A stretch of DNA of 45,154 nucleotides, from NCBI GenBank assembly GCA_028698525.1, contig JAQVDB010000007.1, positions 1-45,154 of the forward strand, read 5' to 3'. Made by a program: the position numbers and the translations under genes. Below, one piece after another: positions 1 to 7,638 of this stretch. The stretch is from Clostridia bacterium (lineage in GTDB: Bacteria > Bacillota > Clostridia > JAQVDB01). Below the pieces are notes generated by a model. It saw only the letters and a program-made list of their open reading frames with translations. It ran no database searches and was not told the origin of the DNA. Position 1 is the first letter of the stretch. Each line of letters opens with the position of its first letter.

Positions 1-79
1 ATTATCATCTATATTTAGTTTAATTAATACTGAAAGATTTATTCTAAACAAAATATGGTTGTTATGTGAATTTATGGTG

Positions 80-108
80 TTGGTTAAAGTGATTAAAAAT
101 AATATAAA
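80..108 (+). promoter_or_regulatory. possible sigma-A promoter for the CBS gene
   Basis: TTGGTT at 80-85 and TATAAA at 103-108 are separated by 17 bases, a fair match to a vegetative promoter just upstream of the CBS-domain gene. Bases 1-79 are AT-rich and show no gene. Such matches arise easily by chance in AT-rich DNA, so this is a weak call. Confidence 0.35.
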
Positions 109-136
109 TGAGTATGATAATAGAGAATGAAACAAT

Positions 137-583
137 ATGGAGGTGATCTTTATAAAACTTAAAGATATAATGACTCCTAATATCGTTTTTGCACAGCCTG
201 AAGAATCCTTAACTGCTGTAGCTCAAAAAATGAAAGACAGCAATATCGGGTTTGTGCCTGTATGTGAAGCAGACCGTGTTGTAGGGGTGATCACTGATAG
301 GGATATGGTTTTAAGGAATATTTCACAAGGATTGGATTCTAGCAATGTTAATGTGGGGAGCATAATGTCAAAACGAGTAATATATGGAACTCCTGATATG
401 GAAGCATATCAGGCAGCTCAGATTATGGCTGAAAATCAGATAAGGAGACTGCCGATTATAGAAAATGATAAAATTGTAGGAGTAGTATCGATAGGTGATC
501 TTGCAGTGGAGCCTATATATAAAGATGAGGCAGGAGATGCTTTAAGCAGTATTTCAGAGCCTAGCACTCCGCAATTTGAATGA
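137..583 (+). CDS. tandem CBS-domain protein
   Basis: This small cytosolic protein consists of two CBS domains (about residues 8-62 and 72-126), the pair that usually forms one adenosyl-nucleotide-binding Bateman module. The repeat signatures VVGVITDRDMVL and IVGVVSIGDLA are clear, and a short Ser/Pro-rich tail follows. Stand-alone CBS pairs act as energy or redox sensors, but the partner is unknown here. The start is odd. The ATG at 137 lies inside the ribosome binding site itself (GGAGGTGATC), whereas the codon correctly spaced from that site, at 152, is ATA. The protein from there reads IKLKDIMT, exactly where relatives begin MKxKDIMT. GTG at 143 is another option. The gene ends just before a strong bidirectional terminator. 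Family assignment is secure; the start and the role are not. Confidence 0.9.
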   Translation: MEVIFIKLKDIMTPNIVFAQPEESLTAVAQKMKDSNIGFVPVCEADRVVGVITDRDMVLRNISQGLDSSNVNVGSIMSKRVIYGTPDMEAYQAAQIMAENQIRRLPIIENDKIVGVVSIGDLAVEPIYKDEAGDALSSISEPSTPQFE

Positions 584-593
584 AGAAGATAAT

Positions 594-632
594 AAATACA
601 TATGGGAGACTTTTAGTCTCCCATATGTATTT
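594..632. terminator. bidirectional terminator hairpin
   Basis: A perfect 17-bp inverted repeat (594-610 with 616-632, loop TTTTA) begins with AAA on one side and ends in TTT on the other. It sits between two convergent genes, the CBS gene on plus and the HPr-like gene on minus, and can serve both. Confidence 0.85.
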
Positions 633-642
633 GGTGTCATAA

Positions 643-873
643 TTATTCAACAATAAATTTTTTTATATCAGAAAGCAAGTCATCGCAATTATCATCATAT
701 ATTTCTAGGGTGAGAGGTTTGTTTAAATCGAGACTAAATATGCCCAGGATTGATTTTGCATCCACTAAATGTCTACCGGACTTTAAATCAATTTCATACG
801 GATATCTAGAAACAATGTTAACAAAATCTTTTACGTTCTCTGCCATCTGAAGTCTAATGTTTACACTTTTCAT
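643..873 (-). CDS. small HPr-like protein lacking the active-site His
   Basis: A 76-residue protein resembling HPr phosphocarriers of the sugar phosphotransferase system, especially in the segment VDAKSILGIFSLDL, which matches the HPr region that normally carries the regulatory serine, and in the final acidic helix. Residues 1-25 contain no histidine where HPr has its catalytic His15, so it probably cannot carry phosphate from enzyme I. The Ser of AKSILG is retained. The start used here is ATG at 873, preceded by GAGGGGG at proper spacing; an upstream in-frame extension is not supported by a ribosome binding site. Degenerate HPr-like proteins are common in Clostridia and mostly uncharacterised. 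It is a single gene facing the CBS gene; its role is unknown. Confidence 0.75.
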   Translation of the reverse strand: MKSVNIRLQMAENVKDFVNIVSRYPYEIDLKSGRHLVDAKSILGIFSLDLNKPLTLEIYDDNCDDLLSDIKKFIVE

Positions 874-1016
874 TTTATACCCCCTCAATATAATAAATCC
901 ATTGTTTTAATAATTTAAGTATATAACAAAAACATTAAATGTACAAGATGTGCTTATATTTTTATGGAAAAATGTGCATACTATTGTCAATGTATAGATG
1001 AGGAGTTGGTGTTTCA

Positions 1017-2009
1017 ATGAAATTAGGGATACCTAGAGGTTTATTATTTTATTATCATTACCCGTTTTGGGAGACTTTTTTTGAATACTTTGATGTACAA
1101 GTGATTGTAACACCTCAAACCACAAAACGTATTATGGATCAAGGTGTTAAGCTATGCGTTGACGATGCTTGCCTTCCAGTCAAAATATATCATGGACATG
1201 TTCAATATCTCAAAGACAAATGTGACAAAATTTTTGTACCTAGAATAGTTAGTTTATGTAAGGATGAATTTGTATGTCCTAAGTTTTGTGGTTTACCCGA
1301 AATGTTAAAACACAGTATAAAAGGGGTTCCTGACATAATAGATACGACTCTGGATATGAATAGGAATAATAGGCAAATATACAGGGCAGTATATGAATTG
1401 GGAAAAAATTTTACCGATAGCAGTGCTGAAATATTAAAAGCTTATATAAAGGCTTTAAACAGCTTAAGGGAATATAAACGCTTGATGTGTGAAGGGTATC
1501 TGCCTGATCAAGCAATTGATATTATGAAAAGCAAAAACAACATTGCAAAAAGGGAAATAAATGGAGAGTTAATAGGGCTAATAGGGCATCCATATAATAT
1601 ATATGATAGCTATATAAGCATGGATATAGTTAAAAAACTGGATAGAATGGGCTATGATGTAATGACGTCTGAAATGGTGAGTGAAAAGACTATAAATAGA
1701 GAAGACAAAAGATTGCCTAAAAAAATGTTTTGGAGTATAGCAAAAAATATATATGGGGCTGCTATGGATTTTGCTAGAAATCCTAAAATAAAAGGAATTG
1801 TATATTTATCAGCTTTTGGATGTGGTCAGGATGCATTTATTTGGGAGCTAGTGTATCGTGGAATTACTAAAGTATCTGATATGCCGTTAACTTTTATTAC
1901 AGTAGATGAACATACAGGTGAAGCGGGTTTTATAACTAGATTAGAAGCGTTTATTGATATGATCGAGTGGAGGGAAAAAGATGAAAATTACATTTCCACA
2001 CATGGGTAA
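1017..2009 (+). CDS. DUF2229-type acyl-CoA dehydratase activase-related protein (first subunit)
   Basis: This 330-residue protein belongs to the group annotated as acyl-CoA dehydratase activase-related or CoA-protein activase, relatives of the D component of 2-hydroxyglutaryl-CoA dehydratase. It opens with KLGIPRGLLFYYHYPFW and has the family signature DDACLPVKIYHGH near residue 50, followed by further cysteines (SLCKDEFVCPKFCG) that could bind an iron-sulfur cluster. It ends with TVDEHTGEAGFITRLEAFIDM, a motif repeated at the end of the next protein, so the two are paralogous halves. In many Clostridia these domains are fused with ASKHA ATPase domains into one very long protein; here they are separate. 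It overlaps the next gene by 29 bases, implying translational coupling. GAGGAG precedes the ATG at good spacing. The substrate is unknown. Confidence 0.8.
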   Translation: MKLGIPRGLLFYYHYPFWETFFEYFDVQVIVTPQTTKRIMDQGVKLCVDDACLPVKIYHGHVQYLKDKCDKIFVPRIVSLCKDEFVCPKFCGLPEMLKHSIKGVPDIIDTTLDMNRNNRQIYRAVYELGKNFTDSSAEILKAYIKALNSLREYKRLMCEGYLPDQAIDIMKSKNNIAKREINGELIGLIGHPYNIYDSYISMDIVKKLDRMGYDVMTSEMVSEKTINREDKRLPKKMFWSIAKNIYGAAMDFARNPKIKGIVYLSAFGCGQDAFIWELVYRGITKVSDMPLTFITVDEHTGEAGFITRLEAFIDMIEWREKDENYISTHG

Positions 2010-3093
2010 TGTTTATATGGCTGCAAAAGGATTGATGGATTATTTAGAAATTGATGTTATTGTGCCTCCATTATGCAGCAGTGAGACTTTAGAGATTGGC
2101 ACAAAATATTCTCCTGAATTAGCATGTTTGCCGTTGAAGATAAACCTTGGAAACTATATACAGAGTATAGAGAGGGGGGCAGATACTATAATGCTTACAG
2201 GAAGTTGTGGCCCCTGCAGGTTTGGATATTATGGGATTGTCCAACAAAAGATACTAGAAGATTTAGGATATGATGTAGATATAATAATATTTGATCCTCC
2301 GAGAGGCAACATCATGCAATTAATTAGGCGTGCCAACAAAATATTTGGTGGAAAAAAGATCAAAAAGATTGTCCAAGGATTCAAAAAAGCCTATGAGATA
2401 ATATGTCGTGCCGATTATCTAGACAAGCTATCCTTTGAGGTAAGACCTAGGGAAAAGGTTGCTGGGCAAACCGATAGAATTTATATGGATTATAGAAGAA
2501 GGGTAATGAATGCAGTTGGACCGGATGATATTCTCAAAGAGATTGACCATGCTGTAAATAAGCTTTTACTCATAGATACTGATTATAGTAGGGAAATGGT
2601 GAGAATTGGAATTGTAGGAGAAATATATACAATAATTGAACCGTTTGTGAATTTATTTATAGAGCAGAAATTAGGAAATTTAGGGGTAGAAGTGAATAGA
2701 TCCATGAGTATTAGCAGCTGGATAAACAATACTTTCTCTAGGTTTATAGGGGTGGAAAAAGAACAGGAAATAAATGATGCTGCAAAGCCATATTTAGATT
2801 TATGTATTGGAGGGCATGCACGGCAATGTATAGGTAATACAGTATTATATTCACAACAGGGCTATGATGGTGTTATACAGATACTACCTTTTACTTGTAT
2901 GCCGGAAATAGTGGCACAATCTATTCTTCCTACCGTAGAGAGAGATTGTAATATACCAATAATGAGCCTTGTTGTGGATGAATTGACAGGTGAAGCAGGA
3001 TATATGACAAGATTAGAAGCCTTTGTAGATTTGATAAGGCGAAGAAAAGAAAGGAGAGAGCTGGAAGATGGACGGGCTGTTTCTTGGAGTTGA
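1981..3093 (+). CDS. DUF2229-type acyl-CoA dehydratase activase-related protein (second subunit)
   Basis: This 370-residue paralogue of the preceding gene starts KITFPHMGNVYMAAKGLMDY and carries the same ACLPLKINLGN signature near residue 50. A dense cysteine motif, GSCGPCRFGYYG, lies near residue 75, with another cysteine pair in GHARQCIGN and FTCMPEI near the C-terminus. It finishes with VVDELTGEAGYMTRLEAF, as in the first subunit. These cysteines are likely cluster ligands of the component that receives low-potential electrons from the ATP-dependent activase. A strong GGAGGG site lies inside the end of the upstream gene, and the downstream activase gene overlaps by 26 bases, so the three are almost certainly made as a stoichiometric set. 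The reaction catalysed cannot be read from the sequence. Confidence 0.8.
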   Translation: MKITFPHMGNVYMAAKGLMDYLEIDVIVPPLCSSETLEIGTKYSPELACLPLKINLGNYIQSIERGADTIMLTGSCGPCRFGYYGIVQQKILEDLGYDVDIIIFDPPRGNIMQLIRRANKIFGGKKIKKIVQGFKKAYEIICRADYLDKLSFEVRPREKVAGQTDRIYMDYRRRVMNAVGPDDILKEIDHAVNKLLLIDTDYSREMVRIGIVGEIYTIIEPFVNLFIEQKLGNLGVEVNRSMSISSWINNTFSRFIGVEKEQEINDAAKPYLDLCIGGHARQCIGNTVLYSQQGYDGVIQILPFTCMPEIVAQSILPTVERDCNIPIMSLVVDELTGEAGYMTRLEAFVDLIRRRKERRELEDGRAVSWS

Positions 3094-4054
3094 TTTAGGT
3101 TCTGTGAGCACAAACCTCGTTCTTATAGACAATAAAGATAATGTAATTGAAAAATTATACTTAAGGACTGAAGGAAGGCCTATCAAGGTTTTGCAAAAAG
3201 GTTTTGATATTTTAAAAGACAAAATACCTAATAACATTCCAATATTATCAGCTGGATGTACGGGAAGTGGTAGACAGCTAGCTTCTGCTATTGTAGGAGC
3301 GGATATTGTAAAGAATGAAATAACTGCTCATGGGGTAGCCGCTTTAAATTTAGTTAAAGATGTTAATACTATAATTGAGATTGGTGGCCAAGATTCAAAG
3401 ATAATAACAATAAGCAACAGTGTGATCACAGACTTTGCTATGAATACTGTCTGTGCAGCTGGTACTGGATCATTTTTAGATAGGCAAGCATCTAGGTTAA
3501 ATGTAAGTATAGAAAAGTTTGGAGAAATTGCTTTGAAATCTAAGACACCAGTGAGGATTGCAGGCAGATGCGCGGTTTTTGCTGAGTCAGATATGATTCA
3601 CAAGCAACAGTTAGGGCATAATGAAGAAGATATAATAAATGGTCTTTGTCATGCATTGGTGAGAAATTATTTAAATAATGTTGCAAAAGGGAAAACTATC
3701 AAGCCACCAATAATATTTCAAGGAGGGGTTGCCGCCAATGTAGGAATTAAAAGGGCTTTTGAAGAGCAATTGGGATTTGACGTTTTTGTACCGAAACACT
3801 ATGAAGTGATGGGTGCAATTGGCGTAGCTATCCTTGCTAAAGAAAAATACACAAAGCAGAAAAAATCTAGTTTCAAAGGGCTTTCTATCATAAATAACAA
3901 ATTTAATGTTAATAGCTTTCAATGCAATGGTTGTTCAAACAATTGTGAAGTAATAGAGTTGATATCAAATGAAAGTATATTTGCAAGGTGGGGAGACCGT
4001 TGTGGTAAATGGTCCAGCCTAAAGGTAAAAAGCAATAAAATGAATGCAGTATAA
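3068..4054 (+). CDS. ASKHA-fold activase ATPase, BcrAD/BadFG/HgdC type
   Basis: A 328-residue ATPase of the activator family of 2-hydroxyacyl-CoA dehydratases and benzoyl-CoA reductases. The ASKHA motifs are in order: GVDLGSVSTNLVLID (phosphate 1), EIGGQDSKII (phosphate 2 region) and FQGGVAANVG (adenosine). The two cysteines that hold the shared 4Fe-4S cluster at the dimer interface are present, in VCAAGTGSFLDRQA and GRCAVFAESDMI. In such enzymes ATP hydrolysis drives one electron to very low potential for transfer to the partner. A C-terminal extension after residue 280 adds a cysteine cluster (FQCNGCSNNC and GDRCGKW), which in the large fused relatives follows the ATPase domain. It is the third gene of the overlapping set, with AAGGAG before its ATG. 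Confidence 0.9.
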   Translation: MDGLFLGVDLGSVSTNLVLIDNKDNVIEKLYLRTEGRPIKVLQKGFDILKDKIPNNIPILSAGCTGSGRQLASAIVGADIVKNEITAHGVAALNLVKDVNTIIEIGGQDSKIITISNSVITDFAMNTVCAAGTGSFLDRQASRLNVSIEKFGEIALKSKTPVRIAGRCAVFAESDMIHKQQLGHNEEDIINGLCHALVRNYLNNVAKGKTIKPPIIFQGGVAANVGIKRAFEEQLGFDVFVPKHYEVMGAIGVAILAKEKYTKQKKSSFKGLSIINNKFNVNSFQCNGCSNNCEVIELISNESIFARWGDRCGKWSSLKVKSNKMNAV

Positions 4055-4099
4055 AATAGCAAAAAATAATGAATATATTTTTGTAGTGGAGTGATGAAA

Positions 4100-4303
4100 A
4101 TGCAAGATTATACCAGCAAACAGGAGAGGATGTCTGTTGCTCAAAGGTGTCCTGAATATAGGCCTATATCCAGAGAGATGATGTCTTCAAACAATTTATT
4201 ATCCTGTGAACAGTGTAAACATTGGGATGACGGAAAGTGCAAAATTTATGATGATGTTGTATCTACTATTCCAGAGACTTGGAATGATACTGATGGAAGA
4301 TGA
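4100..4303 (+). CDS. small conserved-looking Cys-containing protein of unknown function
   Basis: A 67-residue soluble protein downstream of the activase gene and ahead of a strong terminator, so probably the last gene of that transcript. It has one cysteine in QRCPEYRP and a compact motif SCEQCKHWDDGKCKIYDD that looks like a small metal or Fe-S site (C-x2-C-x7-C). There is no signal peptide or membrane segment. The start is taken at ATG 4100, about seven bases after TAGTGGAG; ATG 4094 is also possible. I do not recognise the family. Its position suggests it serves the activase module, for example in cluster delivery or as a small electron carrier, but that is inference from neighbourhood only. 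Confidence 0.65.
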   Translation: MQDYTSKQERMSVAQRCPEYRPISREMMSSNNLLSCEQCKHWDDGKCKIYDDVVSTIPETWNDTDGR

Positions 4304-4322
4304 ATATTATTTGGACAAATAT

Positions 4323-4378
4323 AAAACCATATATAAAAAACCGGCTTGATATTCAACCGGTTTTTTATATATGGTTTT
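4323..4378. terminator. strong terminator after the activase cluster
   Basis: A perfect 22-bp inverted repeat (4323-4344 with 4357-4378) has a CCGG core flanked by A-run and T-run, and the loop contains a further 4-bp stem. It ends the rightward activase transcript and may also stop the leftward CPBP gene. The rest of the gap up to 4544 is AT-rich and shows nothing else. Confidence 0.88.
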
Positions 4379-4544
4379 GTTGATGAGAGATTTAAATAGA
4401 ATCAGTTTACCTCTTATTGCCATTATTTTACCCACATATATCAAAAATATTCAAAAAATTACTTATAAATTTTTAAAACAATGATGCATATAATATTAGA
4501 AATCTAAAAAGCATATTACAGTATATTCATAGAGATTTTCCTTT

Positions 4545-5159
4545 TTACATTAAATAACTTAATATATTTATTATAGCATGTGATATTATACAGCCATAGA
4601 TGTTTTGTGTACGATATTTTACCAAAGTCCAAATAAAGTTGATCGAAAAAATATAGATCATATTGACTAAACTTGAATTTAAATGCATAAATGTAAACAA
4701 TAAAGATGTTAATATTATTGAGTTTGATGGTTTAAATAAAAAATCACAGGCAGATAATATGATCCCTCGAAACCAGAGTTCTTCAATAAAACTAATAAAT
4801 AATATATAATATATAGTACGAGCATCGATGTATATGTCTATATTTAAGTGGTGATAAAAACGGGATGTGTTATAGAGAAAGAAAAAAGCTATTGTAGGCA
4901 ATAATCCATATATGATGGACTTATGTAAGTTTTTTGATTTAAAGCCAAGAGTTTCGATATAGAACCATTTGTCTGTGAATATGATACCGACTAAAAACAT
5001 CAATATGTACAAAGTATCATCAGGGATAAATATCATATTCTGAATAGAGATTAATTTAGCTGTAATGAGCACAAATAAGCAATAGGCAAATATTTTTACA
5101 AATTTATTTTTTATTATTATTTTAAAATTTGTTAGCAAAAACATGTGATATTTCATGAG
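4545..5159 (-). CDS. CPBP family intramembrane metalloprotease
   Basis: This roughly 204-residue polytopic membrane protein of the CPBP (CAAX protease and bacteriocin-processing, or Abi) family has about six hydrophobic segments. The family signature is in the C-terminal half: FIEELWFRG gives the EExxxR motif, TFMHLNS supplies the downstream His, and SHAIINIL the last conserved His with Asn. In bacteria these proteins act in self-immunity, peptide processing or envelope stress, but the substrate is unknown. The start is placed at 5159, where AAAGGG lies about seven bases upstream; an in-frame start at 5195 would add 12 residues. It is transcribed divergently from the PocR-AraC regulator, and the shared upstream region is extremely AT-rich. 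Confidence 0.8.
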   Translation of the reverse strand, partial: LMKYHMFLLTNFKIIIKNKFVKIFAYCLFVLITAKLISIQNMIFIPDDTLYILMFLVGIIFTDKWFYIETLGFKSKNLHKSIIYGLLPTIAFFFLYNTSRFYHHLNIDIYIDARTIYYILFISFIEELWFRGIILSACDFLFKPSNSIILTSLLFTFMHLNSSLVNMIYIFSINFIWTLVKYRTQNIYGCIISHAIINILSYLM

Positions 5160-5334
5160 AAACCCTTTCGTAATCAGTATATAGATAACTACCATTAAAG
5201 CTGAAAATATAAATATTATAATATAATTATATTTTTTGGTATTATTAATTGATATCTATAATTAAAAATATTAGAGTTCTATGGAATTTATACTAATAAT
5301 ATTGATAACGATTGATGGTTGGGAGGGGAGTATA

Positions 5335-6639
5335 ATGCTGAATATAGATGATATAGATATAGAACAAGTAATAGATATACCGGTAATGGAGAAATTATTA
5401 AATTCGTTTATATTAGCTACAGATTTAGGGACTATTTTCTTAGATAAACAGGGAGAATTTAAGATAGTTCCCCAAAATTATTATAAAAAGTGCGAATTTT
5501 GTAAAATAATTCAGGATACTGAAAAAGGGAAGGATAGATGTAAGGCATCTATGTTAAAGGCGGGAAAACAAGCCGCAGAATTAGGAGAGCCCTACATCTA
5601 TAGATGTCATGCAGGACTTATAGAATTTTCAGCTCCTATAATGTTTAAAGATTACTATCTTGGAAGTGTGAGCTGTGGTCCAGTATGGATGTGGGAGTGG
5701 GACGAGCTGGCAATAAAGGAGCTGTTGGATAGGTCAAAAGACCTTGATATAAGCAGGGAATCGTTAATAGTTGCAAGCAGAAACCTTAAGGTGCTTTCCA
5801 GCAAAAATGTTCAGGCAGCTGCTGATTTGTTGTTTGTTACTGCTAATCATATAGCTCAGACTGGGATGCTGGTATTGAAGCATAGAAAAGAATTGAATGA
5901 ACAGCAAGCTAAATTGGCAGAGGCAGTATTTGAAAGAAAAAAGGCAGAAGAAACTCTGAAAGTCCTTGAAAGAAAGGCTGTCGGATGTGAATATCCTATT
6001 GAAAAAGAAAAAGAATTATTAAATATGGTAAGGATAGGAGATAGAATAAGTGCAAAAGCCATATTGAATGATTTGTTAGGTAGTATATTTTTTGAGATGG
6101 CAGGAAATCTAGAAGTGATAAAGGCCAGGATGCTAGAATTATTGGTAGGCATCTCAAGAGCTGCTGTAGAAGGTGGAGCAAAATTAGAAAAATTGCTAGG
6201 CATGAACTATAATTTTATAAGCGAACTTTCAAATATTGATTCCTTTGAACTATTATGCCAGTGGATCGTAAAAGTATTGGATATATTTTTAGATACAGTA
6301 TATGAAACTAGAAACGTAAAAAACGCTAAGATATTGAGTGATGCATTGGATTTTATAAATGAGAACTATAATACTGATTTATCCTTGGATAAAGTCGCAC
6401 AAAGTGTATTTATAAGCCCGTATTATTTGAGTCATCTTTTTAAAGAAGAGCTAAACATAACTTTTGTTGAATATCTGACCAGTGTAAGGATAGAAAACGC
6501 AAAGAAATTATTAGATTCCACGCCTTTATCTATTGTTGCAATAGCTTATGAGGTAGGCTACGAAGATGCTAGCTATTTTAGCAAGGTATTTAAAAAAACT
6601 GTGGGATTATCACCTAGTCAATTCAGAAAGGGCCTTTAG
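5335..6639 (+). CDS. PocR-domain AraC-family transcriptional regulator
   Basis: A 434-residue regulator. The N-terminal part (about 20-185) is a PocR ligand-sensing domain, recognisable from the cysteine pattern KKCEFCKIIQ, KDRCKASM, YRCHAGLIEF and VSCGPVWMW. A short coiled coil follows (HRKELNEQQAKLAEAV), then a helical linker, then a C-terminal AraC double helix-turn-helix (about 335-434) ending AYEVGYEDASYFSKVFKK and GLSPSQFRKG. PocR-type regulators are known from propanediol and B12 utilisation, and in anaerobes they commonly sit beside corrinoid methyltransferase genes. The next gene encodes a corrinoid protein, so control of that gene is the natural guess. GGGAGGGG precedes the ATG at 5335; an upstream ATG at 5281 has no ribosome binding site. 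Confidence 0.88.
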   Translation: MLNIDDIDIEQVIDIPVMEKLLNSFILATDLGTIFLDKQGEFKIVPQNYYKKCEFCKIIQDTEKGKDRCKASMLKAGKQAAELGEPYIYRCHAGLIEFSAPIMFKDYYLGSVSCGPVWMWEWDELAIKELLDRSKDLDISRESLIVASRNLKVLSSKNVQAAADLLFVTANHIAQTGMLVLKHRKELNEQQAKLAEAVFERKKAEETLKVLERKAVGCEYPIEKEKELLNMVRIGDRISAKAILNDLLGSIFFEMAGNLEVIKARMLELLVGISRAAVEGGAKLEKLLGMNYNFISELSNIDSFELLCQWIVKVLDIFLDTVYETRNVKNAKILSDALDFINENYNTDLSLDKVAQSVFISPYYLSHLFKEELNITFVEYLTSVRIENAKKLLDSTPLSIVAIAYEVGYEDASYFSKVFKKTVGLSPSQFRKGL

Positions 6640-6649
6640 AATTATGTAT

Positions 6650-6722
6650 AGCAAAATATTGCTAATTATGACAAGATAGCAACGAGTAATAAATATATAT
6701 CTTTGATATAATCATAATTAGC
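6650..6722. promoter_or_regulatory. inverted repeats between the AraC-type regulator and the corrinoid gene
   Basis: Two nested signals lie in the 167-base gap. AGCAA-AATA-TTGCT at 6650-6663 is a short palindrome. GCTAATTATGA at 6661-6671 is repeated in perfect inverted form at 6712-6722, with 40 bases between. A TATAAT occurs at 6708-6713. The arrangement could be an operator for the upstream PocR-AraC protein or an RNA hairpin. The regulatory role is inferred. Confidence 0.45.
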
Positions 6723-6806
6723 TAAAAGGTAGTTATCTATAAAAATATTGATTGTGACGATTTTAAATTGCGTAGTTGCATTTTATTTTAAGGAGGAGGA
6801 GTTCAA

Positions 6807-7439
6807 ATGGCTGATTTTAGAGCTATAGCTGATGCATTAAAAAGCGGAAACGCTCCAAGGGTAAAAGAATTAACAGAAAGTGCACTGAAGGAAGGCGTTG
6901 TCCCGGAGGATATAGTAAATAAAGCTCTTATTGTAGGCATGGGTGAAATAGGGGAACTTTTCAAAAATAATGAAGTATATGTGCCTGAAGTATTAATAGC
7001 AGCAAGAGCAATGAATACCGGACTAGAGGTTCTTAAGCCATTGCTTGCTGAACGTGATGTTAAGCCTGTTGGGACTGTTGTAATCGCAACAGTGAAAGGT
7101 GATTTGCATGATATAGGCAAAAATCTTGTTGCCATGATGTTGAAAGGAGCAGGTTTTGAAGTAAAGGACTTAGGGATAGATGTATCACCTGAAAAATTTG
7201 TGGATGCGGTAAAAGACACAGGAGCAGATATATTGGCTATGTCCGCATTGCTTACTACTACAATGCCCGCCATGAAAGAAACTATTGAAGCTGTTAAAGA
7301 AGCGGGAATGAGGGACAAAGTAAAGATAATGGTGGGAGGTGCACCTGTAACTCAGAATTTTGCTGATGAAATAGGTGCAGATGGATATTCGGCTGATGCA
7401 GCTTCAGCTGCAGAACTTGCCAAAGAATTGATAGCTTAA
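6807..7439 (+). CDS. stand-alone corrinoid (cobalamin-binding) methyl-carrier protein, MtaC/MtbC type
   Basis: A 210-residue two-domain corrinoid protein. The N-terminal helical cap domain (about 1-90) contains LIVGMGEIGELFKNNEVYVPE, and the Rossmann B12-binding domain follows. The cobalt-ligating signature is plain in VKGDLHDIGKNLV (DxHxxG), with the dimethylbenzimidazole-loop residues in LSALLTTTMP and VGGAPVTQNFADEIGADGYS. Such proteins shuttle a methyl group between a substrate-specific methyltransferase and a second methyltransferase that passes it to folate, coenzyme M or homocysteine. No methyltransferase gene adjoins it, which is unusual. It has an excellent AAGGAGGAGG site and a strong terminator directly behind it, so it is a one-gene transcript. 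Substrate unknown. Confidence 0.9.
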   Translation: MADFRAIADALKSGNAPRVKELTESALKEGVVPEDIVNKALIVGMGEIGELFKNNEVYVPEVLIAARAMNTGLEVLKPLLAERDVKPVGTVVIATVKGDLHDIGKNLVAMMLKGAGFEVKDLGIDVSPEKFVDAVKDTGADILAMSALLTTTMPAMKETIEAVKEAGMRDKVKIMVGGAPVTQNFADEIGADGYSADAASAAELAKELIA

Positions 7440-7459
7440 AAAAGATTATAATAAATAGG

Positions 7460-7504
7460 AAATAAAAGATAGAGCATGCTATATGTATGCTCTATCTTTT
7501 ATTT
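7460..7504 (+). terminator. terminator after the corrinoid gene
   Basis: A perfect 18-bp inverted repeat (7460-7477 with 7487-7504) ends in a T-rich arm 20 bases beyond the stop codon. It isolates the corrinoid gene from alanine dehydrogenase. Confidence 0.85.
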
Positions 7505-7550
7505 ATGTAAAAATTTGTTGATTGAATTAATATAAAATCACTTACATTTG

Positions 7551-7559
7551 TGGTATAAT
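7551..7559 (+). promoter_or_regulatory. extended -10 promoter for alanine dehydrogenase
   Basis: TGGTATAAT at 7551-7559 is a full extended -10 element 80 bases before the alanine dehydrogenase start and after the preceding terminator. No good -35 box is present, as is usual for this promoter class. Confidence 0.6.
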
Positions 7560-7638
7560 ATTTCTTATATATAGATGTTAGTTAAATGATATGCTATTTG
7601 TGACTTTTATTTATATAAGGTTAGGGAGTGTGTTTTAA

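Noticed and set aside
594-632. Possible CRISPR or repeat array from the many long perfect inverted repeats in gaps
   Set aside because: Each inverted repeat has a different sequence and most lie directly after stop codons, so they are individual terminators or stems, not copies of one repeat.
6803-7318. Minus-strand open frame opposite the corrinoid protein
   Set aside because: The plus strand encodes a textbook B12-binding protein; the antisense product has no family features.
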